A DNA stretch of 41,552 nt from Actinomycetota bacterium (GTDB lineage Bacteria; Actinomycetota; Geothermincolia; Fen-727; Anoxymicrobiaceae), in assembly GCA_018831265.1 (NCBI GenBank), contig JAHJCO010000020.1, positions 1 through 41,552 of the forward strand. The letters run 5' to 3'. Under the pieces are notes generated by a model. It did no database searches. It was not told where the DNA came from and worked only from the letters and a program-made list of their open reading frames with translations. Within the stretch, counting starts at the first letter, position 1. Each line of letters begins with the position of its first letter. Positions 24,476-32,462 of the stretch are shown here, piece by piece. Made by a program: the position numbers and the translations under genes.

Positions 24476-25978
24476 TCAGGGCTCGGGCCTCCGGTCGACC
24501 ACGTGCAGTTCCTTGATCCCCCCCTGCGACTGCAGGCGTTCCACCAGTCGCTCCGGGGTGAGGAACTCGATGGAGTTCGGGGTTACCTCGGTCGCTTCGA
24601 CCAGCTCGCCCTCGATGCGCTGTCTCAGGGCTTCTTCATCCGCCCCGGCCTTCACCGCCACGAACACCTCGAGAACGTCTACCTCGTGGGGGTCGTCGCC
24701 CTCCTTGCTTATGGAAACCTGCCAGTCATGCACGTCCGGGTTCTCCTTGAAGACCCTGGAAAAGGCCCCCAGGTCGACCAGCGCGCCCTTCAGCTTGGTG
24801 AGCGAGAAGCCTTTGAGCTCCCCCGAGCGGGAGACATCGGAGGCCAACCTCGGTACCGTGCGCCCGCAGGAGGGGCAGGGCTCGTAGACGATGCCGCCCT
24901 TGACGTAATCGCCGGTGCGGAAGCGCATGACACAGGTCCCCTGCCCCTCGAGGCACGAGTACACCAGCTCACCGTCCTCGCCCTCGGCAACCGGTCCCTC
25001 GGTCTCGGGATCGACCAGCTCTATGTAGTCCAGGTCGGGGTAGAGATGGTAACCGGTCTCCCCTCCGGGGGCGCACTCCGAGTAGCTCTTTCGCGCCTCG
25101 GTGAACCCCAGCGCGCCGAGCACGTGGTATTCCGTGGCCCCGCACGCCTCCAGGAGCTCTCCCATCCTCTCCTTGGTCCGAGAGGTGACGCGCTCGCCCG
25201 ATACCAGGACCAGCCTGACCGAGGAGAGGTCGGCGCCACGCTCTGAGGCCTCGCGCAGCAGGTGATAGACGTAGCCGGGCATGCCGATGATCGCCCGCGC
25301 GTGCGTCTCCTCGATCGCGGAGACGATGCGCCGGGTGCCCATCACGCGACCGCCACCGGTGTGGAGCGCCAGAAGGCCGGCACGCGACAGCCCCTCGGAG
25401 ACCATCCAGAAGGCAAGGTGAGGCGCGAACGGCATAGCGTTCACTACGATGGCCTCGTCGCAGGAGATGGTGCCGCCGAAACCGCTCATCTCCATTATCC
25501 GGCGGCCGGCTTCCGCCATCCGCAGGACGTCGTCGGTGCTGTAGAGCACCGGTGTGGGCAGGCCGGTGCGCCCGGTGGTGAACTGCATGTGAACGGGGGA
25601 AAAACGCCGGCGGAGGTCGCGCTCGACGAACTGCTTCCCCTTGAAGATCCCGTTGGCACGCAGGCGCATCCGCTGCCAGGAGGGCGCGTACTCCTCGATG
25701 AGTTGGGCGTCGGGGGCGAGAATGAAGTCGCGGGGGCGCTCCGGGTTCTCGGAGTCCGGCGCGATGTCCGCTTTGTAGGTGAAGGGCAGCCTTCGCAGGT
25801 CGGCCACTCCCCGGATGGACTCGGGCCTGATCTTGTTGTCGTCGAACAGGCGTCGGTAGTAGGGGCTGTAAGGGTACAGCTGGTTGTTGACGAAGTAGGA
25901 GAGCTTGCGGTCACGGTACTCCCGCTGCTCGTCGAAGCTCATCCGGTCCCAGTTGCGGGAATAGATCTCCCTGGCCAT
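24476..25978 (-). CDS. PaaK-like adenylate-forming CoA ligase
   Basis: 500 residues, ATG at 25978 after GGAGGATG. It resembles phenylacetate-CoA ligase-type enzymes, which activate a carboxylic acid as acyl-AMP and then acyl-CoA. Visible signs: FVNNQLYPYSPYYRRLF near the N-terminus, the phosphate-loop region FTTGRTGLPTPVLYS (about 130-145), GYVYHLLREA, VSGERV, a region resembling the ATP/AMP-binding motif (LGALGFTEARKSYSECAPGG), and FRTGDYV. A CxxC pair (YEPCPSCGRTVPRL) is present, as in many PaaK relatives. The substrate is unknown. Its position in a run of minus-strand genes headed by an aldehyde oxidoreductase suggests it activates the acid made by that enzyme. Confidence 0.8.
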   Translation of the reverse strand: MAREIYSRNWDRMSFDEQREYRDRKLSYFVNNQLYPYSPYYRRLFDDNKIRPESIRGVADLRRLPFTYKADIAPDSENPERPRDFILAPDAQLIEEYAPSWQRMRLRANGIFKGKQFVERDLRRRFSPVHMQFTTGRTGLPTPVLYSTDDVLRMAEAGRRIMEMSGFGGTISCDEAIVVNAMPFAPHLAFWMVSEGLSRAGLLALHTGGGRVMGTRRIVSAIEETHARAIIGMPGYVYHLLREASERGADLSSVRLVLVSGERVTSRTKERMGELLEACGATEYHVLGALGFTEARKSYSECAPGGETGYHLYPDLDYIELVDPETEGPVAEGEDGELVYSCLEGQGTCVMRFRTGDYVKGGIVYEPCPSCGRTVPRLASDVSRSGELKGFSLTKLKGALVDLGAFSRVFKENPDVHDWQVSISKEGDDPHEVDVLEVFVAVKAGADEEALRQRIEGELVEATEVTPNSIEFLTPERLVERLQSQGGIKELHVVDRRPEP

Positions 25979-26068
25979 GCGCCATCCTCCAGGTAGCTGT
26001 TGTCAAGGCCGCCGGCCTCCTCGGGATACCGGCGACAGGTGGTATGTTACATCGGCGGAGGCCCGTTG

Positions 26069-26596
26069 TCAGGAACCGGGCTCCCAGTGAAGGCCGAGCG
26101 GGTCGAGCGTGTACCAGCAAAGGCCGGTCTGTCCGGCAAGGACGAAACCCAGGCAGATGTCCAGTACGCCTCCGCCTGTGAGCCAACCGGCCTGGTAGCG
26201 GATCCCTCCGTAGAGGAGCACGGCGCCGGTAACGACAAGGACGCCGATGAGCCCCAGGCTGAGGTACGCTCCCAGTTGCCGGTGGCGCGGCATCTGCACC
26301 CCGGCGGCGACGCCCATCATCCCGAAGGCCATCAGCAGCGCCCCCGCGAGCCACTGCGATACCCTGGCCATGGGGGCTACCAGCTCTACCAGCTCCAGCC
26401 CCCAACTCTCCGGCGTGAAGCGGGGGAGGAACCAGGCCACGATCACGCCTTCCGCGATGACGATGATGCCGACCGCCGCGACCTGCCAAGCCAGCGCCCC
26501 GGTCAGCCGGGGACGCCTGCACTCCGCCAGCCTGCGCTTGAGCATCCAGCTGTTGAACATCCCCTTGCCCAGCGCCCCCCTGACTCCTCCGGCCAA
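26069..26596 (-). CDS. Small multi-pass membrane protein of unknown function
   Basis: 175 residues from TTG at 26596, whose ribosome site (GGGGGAGTAGG) overlaps the end of the upstream DUF362 gene, so the two are coupled. Four hydrophobic segments are visible (VAAVGIIVIAEGVIVAW, WLAGALLMAFGMMGVAAG, LGAYLSLGLIGVLVVTGAVLL, VLDICLGFVLAGQTGL). No catalytic motif or family is recognised. It is a candidate membrane partner of the DUF362 protein. Confidence 0.65.
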   Translation of the reverse strand: MAGGVRGALGKGMFNSWMLKRRLAECRRPRLTGALAWQVAAVGIIVIAEGVIVAWFLPRFTPESWGLELVELVAPMARVSQWLAGALLMAFGMMGVAAGVQMPRHRQLGAYLSLGLIGVLVVTGAVLLYGGIRYQAGWLTGGGVLDICLGFVLAGQTGLCWYTLDPLGLHWEPGS

Positions 26597-26599
26597 TTC

Positions 26600-27862
26600 C
26601 TACTCCCCCATCCGGAGCGGGTCCGAATGCCCGCGGAAGAACCGGGCCGCCTTCCAGCCGTAGCCGGCCACGTAACCCTTCAGGATGTCCCTCATTAGCA
26701 ACGGGGTGGGGACGAACCCCTGGAACTTCTGGACCCCGAACGCGGTGTCCATGGGAAGCGGCGGGCACCCGGGCAGGTAGGCGCCCCTCTTGCGGTGTTC
26801 CGCGGCGCAGTCTCCAACCACCAGGGTCCGGCGGGGGTCCAGGTCGGACGGCAGGTCGCCCACGCCCCTGCCGACGATTATGTTCATCTCCCTGATCTCG
26901 GCGTCCTTCTCGAGCCAGGCGTCCAGCGCGCAGCGGGTCATGCCCCGGCATCCGAATGCGCAGCACTTCTCCTGTCCCAGGAACACCCGCAGGTTCCGGT
27001 GCACGCCCTCCAGCTCGGTGGAAGGGCGCCTGAAATCGCACACGTGGTCGGCCAGCCTCTCTCCCACGACCTCGATATCGCGCTCCGAGAGCGGGCCCAC
27101 GCCGCGCGCCTCCAGGTAGCGGAGGTGGTCTATCTGCATGGGATCGAATCCCATCACCCTGCAGGCCACCGCGTCAACCGCCACGCCGTTCGCCCCCCCG
27201 ATGATCACCCCCAGCTCCACCGGGGACGCGACCATGGGGCCCTGTCCCTCCCCGGCGACGATACTGTCCGCGATGACCAGGTCGGGAGGCCTGACCCTGT
27301 ACAGGTCGGCGATCTTCTCGTGGAGGGTGCCGTCGGTGTGGTTGGTCACCCGGTGCGCCTGCCTGAGGAACCCCAGGTTGTTCTTCACCGACAGCGTCAC
27401 GTTGGCGAACTGGTTGACCTTGATCTTGGGAAGGCTGACGAACAGGTCCGCCTCCGGCCAGACCGCCGGCACTATGAACCGGTCCTGGACCTCCGCGTCC
27501 GGGATGTCGACCTTCACGTGCCGCACCTCGTCGAAATAGACCGGCTCGGCCACCCCCCGGATGTGACGGTAGACGTCCATCGCGTAGAACGCCGCCCGCG
27601 CCGGTCCTATCACCGAGTCCTCACCGACCATCACGCGAGAGGCACCCAGGTCCTTGAGGGCTCGGGCCACACCGGCGATGAACGGCGGCTGGGTGACCAC
27701 GCCCACGGTGTCGGGGTGGTGGCTCGGGTATACGAAGCTCGGCTTGATGAGAACGCTCTTGCCCTTCGGGGCCACCCCGCTGGAGTCGATGATCTCCCGC
27801 GCTACGGCGCGGACTCCCTCGGGATCGTATTCGGCCTGGGGGTAGATGAATACGCGTTCCAT
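26600..27862 (-). CDS. DUF362-family protein
   Basis: 420 residues, ATG at 27862 with GGAGGG upstream. Features of the DUF362 family: VLIKPSFVYP near the N-terminus, VMVGEDSVIGPARAAF, FVSLPKIKVNQFANVTLSVKN (typical LPKxKxHxxxxxTxxxKN), DLVIADSIVAGEGQGP, and NGVAVDAVACRVMGFDP. The C-terminal part has clustered cysteines (KCCAFGCRGMTRC, then GDCAAEHRKRG and PGCPPLP) that could bind metal or an iron-sulfur cluster. The biochemical role of most DUF362 proteins is not known. It sits with redox and acyl-activation genes. Confidence 0.85.
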   Translation of the reverse strand: MERVFIYPQAEYDPEGVRAVAREIIDSSGVAPKGKSVLIKPSFVYPSHHPDTVGVVTQPPFIAGVARALKDLGASRVMVGEDSVIGPARAAFYAMDVYRHIRGVAEPVYFDEVRHVKVDIPDAEVQDRFIVPAVWPEADLFVSLPKIKVNQFANVTLSVKNNLGFLRQAHRVTNHTDGTLHEKIADLYRVRPPDLVIADSIVAGEGQGPMVASPVELGVIIGGANGVAVDAVACRVMGFDPMQIDHLRYLEARGVGPLSERDIEVVGERLADHVCDFRRPSTELEGVHRNLRVFLGQEKCCAFGCRGMTRCALDAWLEKDAEIREMNIIVGRGVGDLPSDLDPRRTLVVGDCAAEHRKRGAYLPGCPPLPMDTAFGVQKFQGFVPTPLLMRDILKGYVAGYGWKAARFFRGHSDPLRMGE

Positions 27863-27884
27863 GACCCTCCGTCGGCGGTCAAGC

Positions 27885-27910
27885 AGGAGGGGCCTCCAGT
27901 GGCCCCTCCT
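27885..27910 (-). terminator. Hairpin between SCP2-like and DUF362 genes
   Basis: Perfect 10-bp stem AGGAGGGGCC/GGCCCCTCCT with a 6-base loop, 12 bp after the SCP2-like stop. There is no U-run, so it probably causes partial termination or protects the 3' end within the operon. Confidence 0.5.
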
Positions 27911-27921
27911 CCAGATTAACT

Positions 27922-28470
27922 TCAGACCGGGCTCGGGGCAAGGAAGCTGGAGAACTTCAGCATGCCGACGGGGTGGGCCGCAAGGCCTTCGATCCTGATC
28001 TCACCCGCCATGAACTTGTTGAACATCTGCTGGCCCTCGGGGCTCGCCAGGAACTTGAGGGCCGCGAGCCCGGTCCCCATCCCGGCCATCTGCAGAAGCG
28101 ACTCTATATCGCACATTATCTTTATGTCCGGCGATGCAACCGCGCCGGGCTCGATAACCAGATACCCGTCGGAGAAGGTCATGGTGATGGCCGTATCGGG
28201 CTGGTCGGTCGGCTCTATCGCCACGGAGACGTTCATGGTGTCCATGAGAGCCAGCTTGGCGGGACTCTTCACGAACTCGCCCGCCAGGTTCTGCATGATC
28301 AGTCCCAACCCGCTCAGGTTCTCCTGGTCCTTGACCAGTATCCTCTCCTCGGGCCCGCCCGCGGCGATGCAAGGCCCCGGCCTCTGCTTCCGCGCCACCG
28401 CGTACGCGACACCGGCCACCCCGGCGCCTACGACCACGACCTTCAGGAGACGATGCTTCTTCTTCGCCAT
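27922..28470 (-). CDS. Membrane-anchored SCP2-like sterol/lipid-binding protein
   Basis: 182 residues. An N-terminal helix (LLKVVVVGAGVAGVAYAVA, residues 8-26) follows a basic start. The rest resembles an SCP2 domain: VSVAIEPTDQPDTAITMTFSD, LVIEPGAVASPDIKIMCDIESLLQMAG, and EGQQMFNKFMAGEIRIEGL, the amphipathic C-terminal part that closes the hydrophobic cavity. SCP2 domains bind lipids or acyl chains. In this gene neighbourhood it could present a hydrophobic aldehyde or acid to the oxidoreductase or ligase; that is inference. Confidence 0.7.
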   Translation of the reverse strand: MAKKKHRLLKVVVVGAGVAGVAYAVARKQRPGPCIAAGGPEERILVKDQENLSGLGLIMQNLAGEFVKSPAKLALMDTMNVSVAIEPTDQPDTAITMTFSDGYLVIEPGAVASPDIKIMCDIESLLQMAGMGTGLAALKFLASPEGQQMFNKFMAGEIRIEGLAAHPVGMLKFSSFLAPSPV

Positions 28471-28493
28471 CTCACCACCCCTTCCATACGGTC

Positions 28494-28592
28494 CAACCTG
28501 AGATTCCGCCGTCTCCTGCTTCCTTCAGTAGAAATGCAAAATCTCAGGTTTGACCCCGAACGCAAAAAACGCAAAATATCAGGTTTGACCCC
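28494..28592. repeat. Repeats ending in CAGGTTTGACCCC
   Basis: GCAAAATCTCAGGTTTGACCCC occurs at 28536-28557 and, with one change, at 28571-28592. An inverted partial copy (CAACCTGAGATT) lies at 28494-28505. The second copy overlaps the end of the next gene, supplying its stop codon and last residues. Its GGGGTCA ends are shared with repeats at 14025-14184 and 37683-37745. Confidence 0.7.
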
Positions 28593-29652
28593 TTGTTCTT
28601 ATGGTCATGAAGCCGGCGCGGTCGGGGGTCCACTCCACGTCGGCCGGGCCCCCGAAGATCGCCCTGTGAAATCCCAGAACCCGCCCCGCCAGCATCTCCT
28701 CGGAGAACGGGTTCTCCACGCGCACCTCGATCTCCGCGTCACCCACCGACACCGAGACCGGGTTGCCCATGCCCTTTATGCACAGGTCCCCCAGCAGGCC
28801 CCGCAAGACCCCCTCCGTGGCCTGTTCCCCCCGCGGCGCGATGCCCTCTATGTACTCACTCTCCAGCTCGACGACCATGCGCCCGACCTCGTCACCGAGC
28901 TCGCCGGCGAGCTCCCCGAAGATGGCGGTCAGGCTCTCCACCATCACCGTAACTATCCTCCTGCCGGTCTCGACCTCAGTGGCGATGCCCTTCTTCAGGT
29001 CGAAGTGGTAACGCCGCCCGATCTCGATGGGCATCCGGCAGCGTGGGCATCTCTCCACGTGGTAGTCACCCGGCAGCGTGGGGGGCAGAACCGGCTCGAG
29101 CCGCTCGTCTCCGATGCGGTCCGCCGGCCCGTCCGAGGTAATCGTCATGGTCGCCACGTCGCCGGCGACCTCCCAATCGACTGTGCCGGGCCTTTGGGAG
29201 AAAGCCTCGAATGCCCCGAGCATATTGCCCGACAGGATGGGCGGATTGAACGGGTCGCGGAACCTCACCACCATCCTCCGCCTGTGCCTGTACTCAACCA
29301 GGTGGCAGTCTCCGAACCCGGCGTTCTTCGCGGCCTTGAGGACGAAGACGAAGACAAGCCGCCTGAACAGGAAGCTGCGCGACAGGACCCCGACCAGCCC
29401 GCCCAGCTTCGCGAAGATGGCACCGGTGAAGTCCAGGCCGGCCTTTCGCTCGCCCTCCGTCACGATGCGCGATATGTCCAGGCCGATCCGTTCGGAGATT
29501 CCCGAGAGTATGTAGTCGATCTCGTCGGCGTAGACCTGCACGACCCTGGTCTTCGAGGCGAAGCGCCCGGTGACCGTTCCGTCCTGGTTCCAGGAAGCGG
29601 CGAGCCTGACGTAGATAGGGGCCTTGCAGCGCCCGCATCTCTCCAGTATCAA
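28579..29652 (-). CDS. Internally duplicated zinc-ribbon protein, possibly V4R-related
   Basis: 357 residues. The chain is two similar halves. Each starts with ERC-xx-C-(K/R)-xP-I (residues 4-12 and about 202-211), then a helical stretch ending IV-TEGE-like or VV-ELES-like. Each ends with a strand pattern (RMVVRFRDPF in half 1, IEVRVENPFSEE in half 2) followed by GxxLGxFxAxF and a closing strand (VATMTIT, AGFMTIR). The C-terminal part of each half recalls V4R/4-vinyl-reductase-type small-molecule binding domains, but only loosely. The TTG at 29652 has GGAGG eleven bases upstream. It lies 84 bp after the aldehyde oxidoreductase gene; a sensor or substrate-binding role is possible but unproven. 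Confidence 0.65.
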   Translation of the reverse strand: MILERCGRCKAPIYVRLAASWNQDGTVTGRFASKTRVVQVYADEIDYILSGISERIGLDISRIVTEGERKAGLDFTGAIFAKLGGLVGVLSRSFLFRRLVFVFVLKAAKNAGFGDCHLVEYRHRRRMVVRFRDPFNPPILSGNMLGAFEAFSQRPGTVDWEVAGDVATMTITSDGPADRIGDERLEPVLPPTLPGDYHVERCPRCRMPIEIGRRYHFDLKKGIATEVETGRRIVTVMVESLTAIFGELAGELGDEVGRMVVELESEYIEGIAPRGEQATEGVLRGLLGDLCIKGMGNPVSVSVGDAEIEVRVENPFSEEMLAGRVLGFHRAIFGGPADVEWTPDRAGFMTIRTRGQT

Positions 29653-29736
29653 GATACGCCCTTCCTCCGGGGAGTCCCCCCGCCGTTACTCGGTGCGCCT
29701 CGGTGTCCACGCCCGGGTCGGGGCGCCGCCCGGGCT

Positions 29737-31611
29737 CTAGATGCCGAGCCTGTCGGCCAGGTAGCCCATTCCCAGCTGTTCGCACTTCTCCCGCGTGATG
29801 TTGCCGTTCTCGTCGAGCTTGCGGTACTCGTAGTACTCGCGCTTCATGAGGTCCCAGTCGGGGACCGAGCCGGCCGCCGGGCCCTCCTCGAGCGGGGTCA
29901 TCACGCGCGGGTGGGCGACGTCCTCATCGCCGGCGGATCCCCACAGCTGCTGCAGGCCCCTCTTGATGAACCAGATGCGCTCGCCGATCTCCATGAAGCC
30001 GTCGAGGTCCACGCCGAGGCCGGTGAGCGCGTTGAAGGCGTCCACCATGATCGGCTCGGTCCAGGACGTCGCGCAGAAATGACAGACGACGGCCGAGTTC
30101 AGGATCTGGGCTATCTCCTGGGCACGCGCCGTCAGGTAGGCCTTGCCAACGCTGGACTGCTCGTCGAACGGTCCTTCCAGGTCGAGCTCAGGCAGCGCGA
30201 CGTTGCTGCCCTGCTCCATGTAGAGGTTGGTGCTGGCGCAGTGACAGGCGCCGCGCGACGACGTCGCGTACGCGAGGACGAAGCCGTGGAAGCCCCTCGG
30301 GTCGTGGGCCGGAAGCTCCATGCCCCTCATCTGGACCGCGAATGTCGGGGCCTCGCCGCCGATGGACTCGGAGAGCGCCCTGCTGCCCTCGGCCATCCTG
30401 GCCCCGAAACCTTCCATCCTCCCGGTCTTCTCGACCAGCTTCAGCATCGCGTCGGCGTCGCCCCAGTCGATCGCTATGCCATCGCACTCCTCGGCCGACA
30501 GCAGGCCTTTCTCCTGCGCTTCGATGACCAGTGCCACGGTCTCACCCATGGTTATGGTGTCGATGCCAAGGCGGTTACAGATCTCGTTTCCCTTTGCGAT
30601 GCTCGCCAGGTTGGAGTTGAAGAGGTTGGCGCCGAGCATGACTATGGTCTCGTACTCCGGCCCGGCCCCCTCCTCGACCTTGTAGAGCTCCTCGTCGATC
30701 TTGATCACGCGCTTGCACCCGATGGGACAGGCCCAGCAGGCGTATCCCCTGACCAGGATGTCGTCCGAGTAGGTGGGTCCGTTTATCATCGATATGCCCT
30801 CGTCCCACTCACCCAGCTGCCAGTTCTTGATGGGCACGTCGCCCAGCATGGCTCCGACCTCGAGGTTCGCGTTGGTGCCGAACGCGCGGAGGGACTCGAC
30901 CACCAGCGACTCCCGGTAGATGTCCAGCATGTTCTTCCGCCAGACCTTCATGGCCTCCGCATCCGCCTCGGGCTGCTTCTGCCCCGTGCCCAGCACGGCC
31001 ACGGCCTTGAGGTTCTTGGAGCCCATCACCGCGCCCATGCCGGTCCTGCCTCCCACGTGGTGCTTGTCGTGGACGACCGCCGCGAACCGGACACCGATCT
31101 CGCCCGCCGGGCCTATCGCCGCCACCTTGGGCTTCTTGCCAGCCTCTTCGGTGAGCTGCTTCCACAGGATATCCGTGGTCTCGTAGGTGTCCCTGCCCCA
31201 GAGATCCGCGGCGTCGCGCAGCTCGACGTCGTCCCCGTTTATCCACAGGTAGACGGGCTTGTCTGACCTGCCGGTGAATATGATCCCGTCGTAGCCGGCG
31301 GACTTGAGCTCCACCCCGAAGTAGCCGCCCACCGAGGCCTCACCCCAGTGGCCGGTCAGGGGAGAGCGGGCGCCCAGCCCGAAACGGTTGCCCCCGGGTA
31401 CCCTGCTGCCGGTATACGGCCCGGTCATGAGGATGAGGGGGTTCTCCGGGCTCAAGGGATCCACGTCGCCGGGGAAGCGGTCCAGGTACATCTTCGCCGC
31501 GAGTCCCGTACCCCCCAGGAACGCCCGGCAGTCTTCCTCGTTTATATCAAGTGTCTTAATCTCGCCGCCGGTCAGATCGACCTCCAGGACTCTGCCCGCA
31601 TAGCCGTGCAT
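29737..31611 (-). CDS. aor: Tungsten/molybdenum aldehyde:ferredoxin oxidoreductase family protein
   Basis: 624 residues, the usual length; ATG at 31611 with GGAGG six bases upstream. It is an AOR family enzyme binding tungstopterin (or Mo) and one [4Fe-4S] cluster, oxidising aldehydes to acids with ferredoxin. The N-terminal domain begins GYAGRVLEVDLTGG, with GGTGLAAKMYLD, GPYTGSRVPGGNRFG and HWGEASVGGYFG. HHVGGRTGMGAVMGSKNLKA is the pterin-binding region. Cluster cysteines are in CWACPIGCKRVI, with the fourth near AVVCHFC. HDPRGFHGFVLAYATSSRGACH is also typical. It is the first gene of a minus-strand run ending in a CoA ligase. Confidence 0.95.
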   Translation of the reverse strand: MHGYAGRVLEVDLTGGEIKTLDINEEDCRAFLGGTGLAAKMYLDRFPGDVDPLSPENPLILMTGPYTGSRVPGGNRFGLGARSPLTGHWGEASVGGYFGVELKSAGYDGIIFTGRSDKPVYLWINGDDVELRDAADLWGRDTYETTDILWKQLTEEAGKKPKVAAIGPAGEIGVRFAAVVHDKHHVGGRTGMGAVMGSKNLKAVAVLGTGQKQPEADAEAMKVWRKNMLDIYRESLVVESLRAFGTNANLEVGAMLGDVPIKNWQLGEWDEGISMINGPTYSDDILVRGYACWACPIGCKRVIKIDEELYKVEEGAGPEYETIVMLGANLFNSNLASIAKGNEICNRLGIDTITMGETVALVIEAQEKGLLSAEECDGIAIDWGDADAMLKLVEKTGRMEGFGARMAEGSRALSESIGGEAPTFAVQMRGMELPAHDPRGFHGFVLAYATSSRGACHCASTNLYMEQGSNVALPELDLEGPFDEQSSVGKAYLTARAQEIAQILNSAVVCHFCATSWTEPIMVDAFNALTGLGVDLDGFMEIGERIWFIKRGLQQLWGSAGDEDVAHPRVMTPLEEGPAAGSVPDWDLMKREYYEYRKLDENGNITREKCEQLGMGYLADRLGI

Positions 31612-31798
31612 CAGAAACCTCCGTGAGTCGTGGCCTGGCCTGGCCCGCCATAGTACCGTCAAGGCACCCGAATCATATCAACGGGGGGTGGCGGTAGCAA
31701 TGTCAGTAAATACCGGGAACCGGCCCGGAGGGACCAACGTCGAAGCCTGAAGTGCTAACATGTTCCCGGCACATAAGATTCGATCCGGAGGTCCTTAG

Positions 31799-32290
31799 AT
31801 GAGAAGGATGTTTCCACGGTACGCGGTGGTCCTGGGATTGGCGGTGCTGCTGGCCCTGCCCCTGGTGCTGGCGGTCGGCTGCGGTGAGCAGCAGGTCAAG
31901 GTCATGACCTTCATGGGGCCGAGCAGCAAGTCCTACGAGACGATGAAGACGGTCATGGACAACCTCAAGAAGAAGTACAAGGACAAAGTGGTCTTCGTCG
32001 ACGTCGACTACGATGACCCCAATAACAAGAGCGAGCTGGAGAAGTACCACGTCAGCATGAACCCGACCGTCCTGGTATTCAACACCAAGGGAGAGATCAA
32101 GCAGACGTACATGGGCGCGGCGCGCGAGGACATGATAGACGGCGCGATAGCGAGCTACCTGCCCCAGGAAGACAGGCCCCCGTCCAGCGGCCCGGCAGGA
32201 AGCGGCCCCGGAGTCACAACGACGCCTGCCACACCGTACCCTCCCACACAGGGGACGGTGCCCATGACGATCCCCGGCACTACCCCTTAG
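31799..32290 (+). CDS. Thioredoxin-fold lipoprotein lacking the CXXC
   Basis: 163 residues, ATG at 31799 with GGAGG seven bases upstream. It has a signal peptide with a lipobox-like LAVGC, so it is probably lipid-anchored outside the membrane. The thioredoxin fold is visible as VKVMTFMGPSSKSYETMK, then VVFVDVDYDD and MNPTVLVFNTKGEI, with the cis-Pro of PTVLVF kept. Serines stand where the CXXC would be, so it should not exchange disulfides. The C-terminus is a Pro/Thr/Gly-rich tail. It is encoded with a CXXC microprotein and a NapH-like protein. Confidence 0.82.
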   Translation: MRRMFPRYAVVLGLAVLLALPLVLAVGCGEQQVKVMTFMGPSSKSYETMKTVMDNLKKKYKDKVVFVDVDYDDPNNKSELEKYHVSMNPTVLVFNTKGEIKQTYMGAAREDMIDGAIASYLPQEDRPPSSGPAGSGPGVTTTPATPYPPTQGTVPMTIPGTTP

Positions 32291-32308
32291 GACATCGGAG
32301 GAGGGCGC

Positions 32309-32458
32309 TTGGTTGACCGGCTGATCAGGGCGAAGGCATCCTACCTGCTTCTGCTGCTGTTCGTCGGCATGGTCCTGGCGGGCCTGGCCTGGGGAGGCTT
32401 CGGCAAGGTCATGGCCAACGGCATCGTTATCTGCCTGGACTGCATAGGGCTCATCTAG
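32309..32458 (+). CDS. CD1871A-family CXXC microprotein
   Basis: 49 residues from TTG at 32309 with GGAGGAGGG upstream. One membrane helix (YLLLLLFVGMVLAGLAWG) is followed by GFGKVMANGIVICLDCIGLI at the very C-terminus. This matches the small anaerobe family named for C. difficile CD1871A, which ends in an INICLECIGIG-like motif. These proteins are usually encoded beside thioredoxin-like and NapH-like polyferredoxin genes, as here. It probably gives or receives electrons through the CXXC pair at the membrane. Confidence 0.85.
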   Translation: MVDRLIRAKASYLLLLLFVGMVLAGLAWGGFGKVMANGIVICLDCIGLI

Positions 32459-32462
32459 AGTT

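Noticed and set aside
27973..31266. Plus-strand frame of 1097 codons across several minus-strand genes
   Set aside because: It crosses gene boundaries of well-supported minus-strand genes (SCP2-like, zinc-ribbon, AOR), and its composition is shadow-like.
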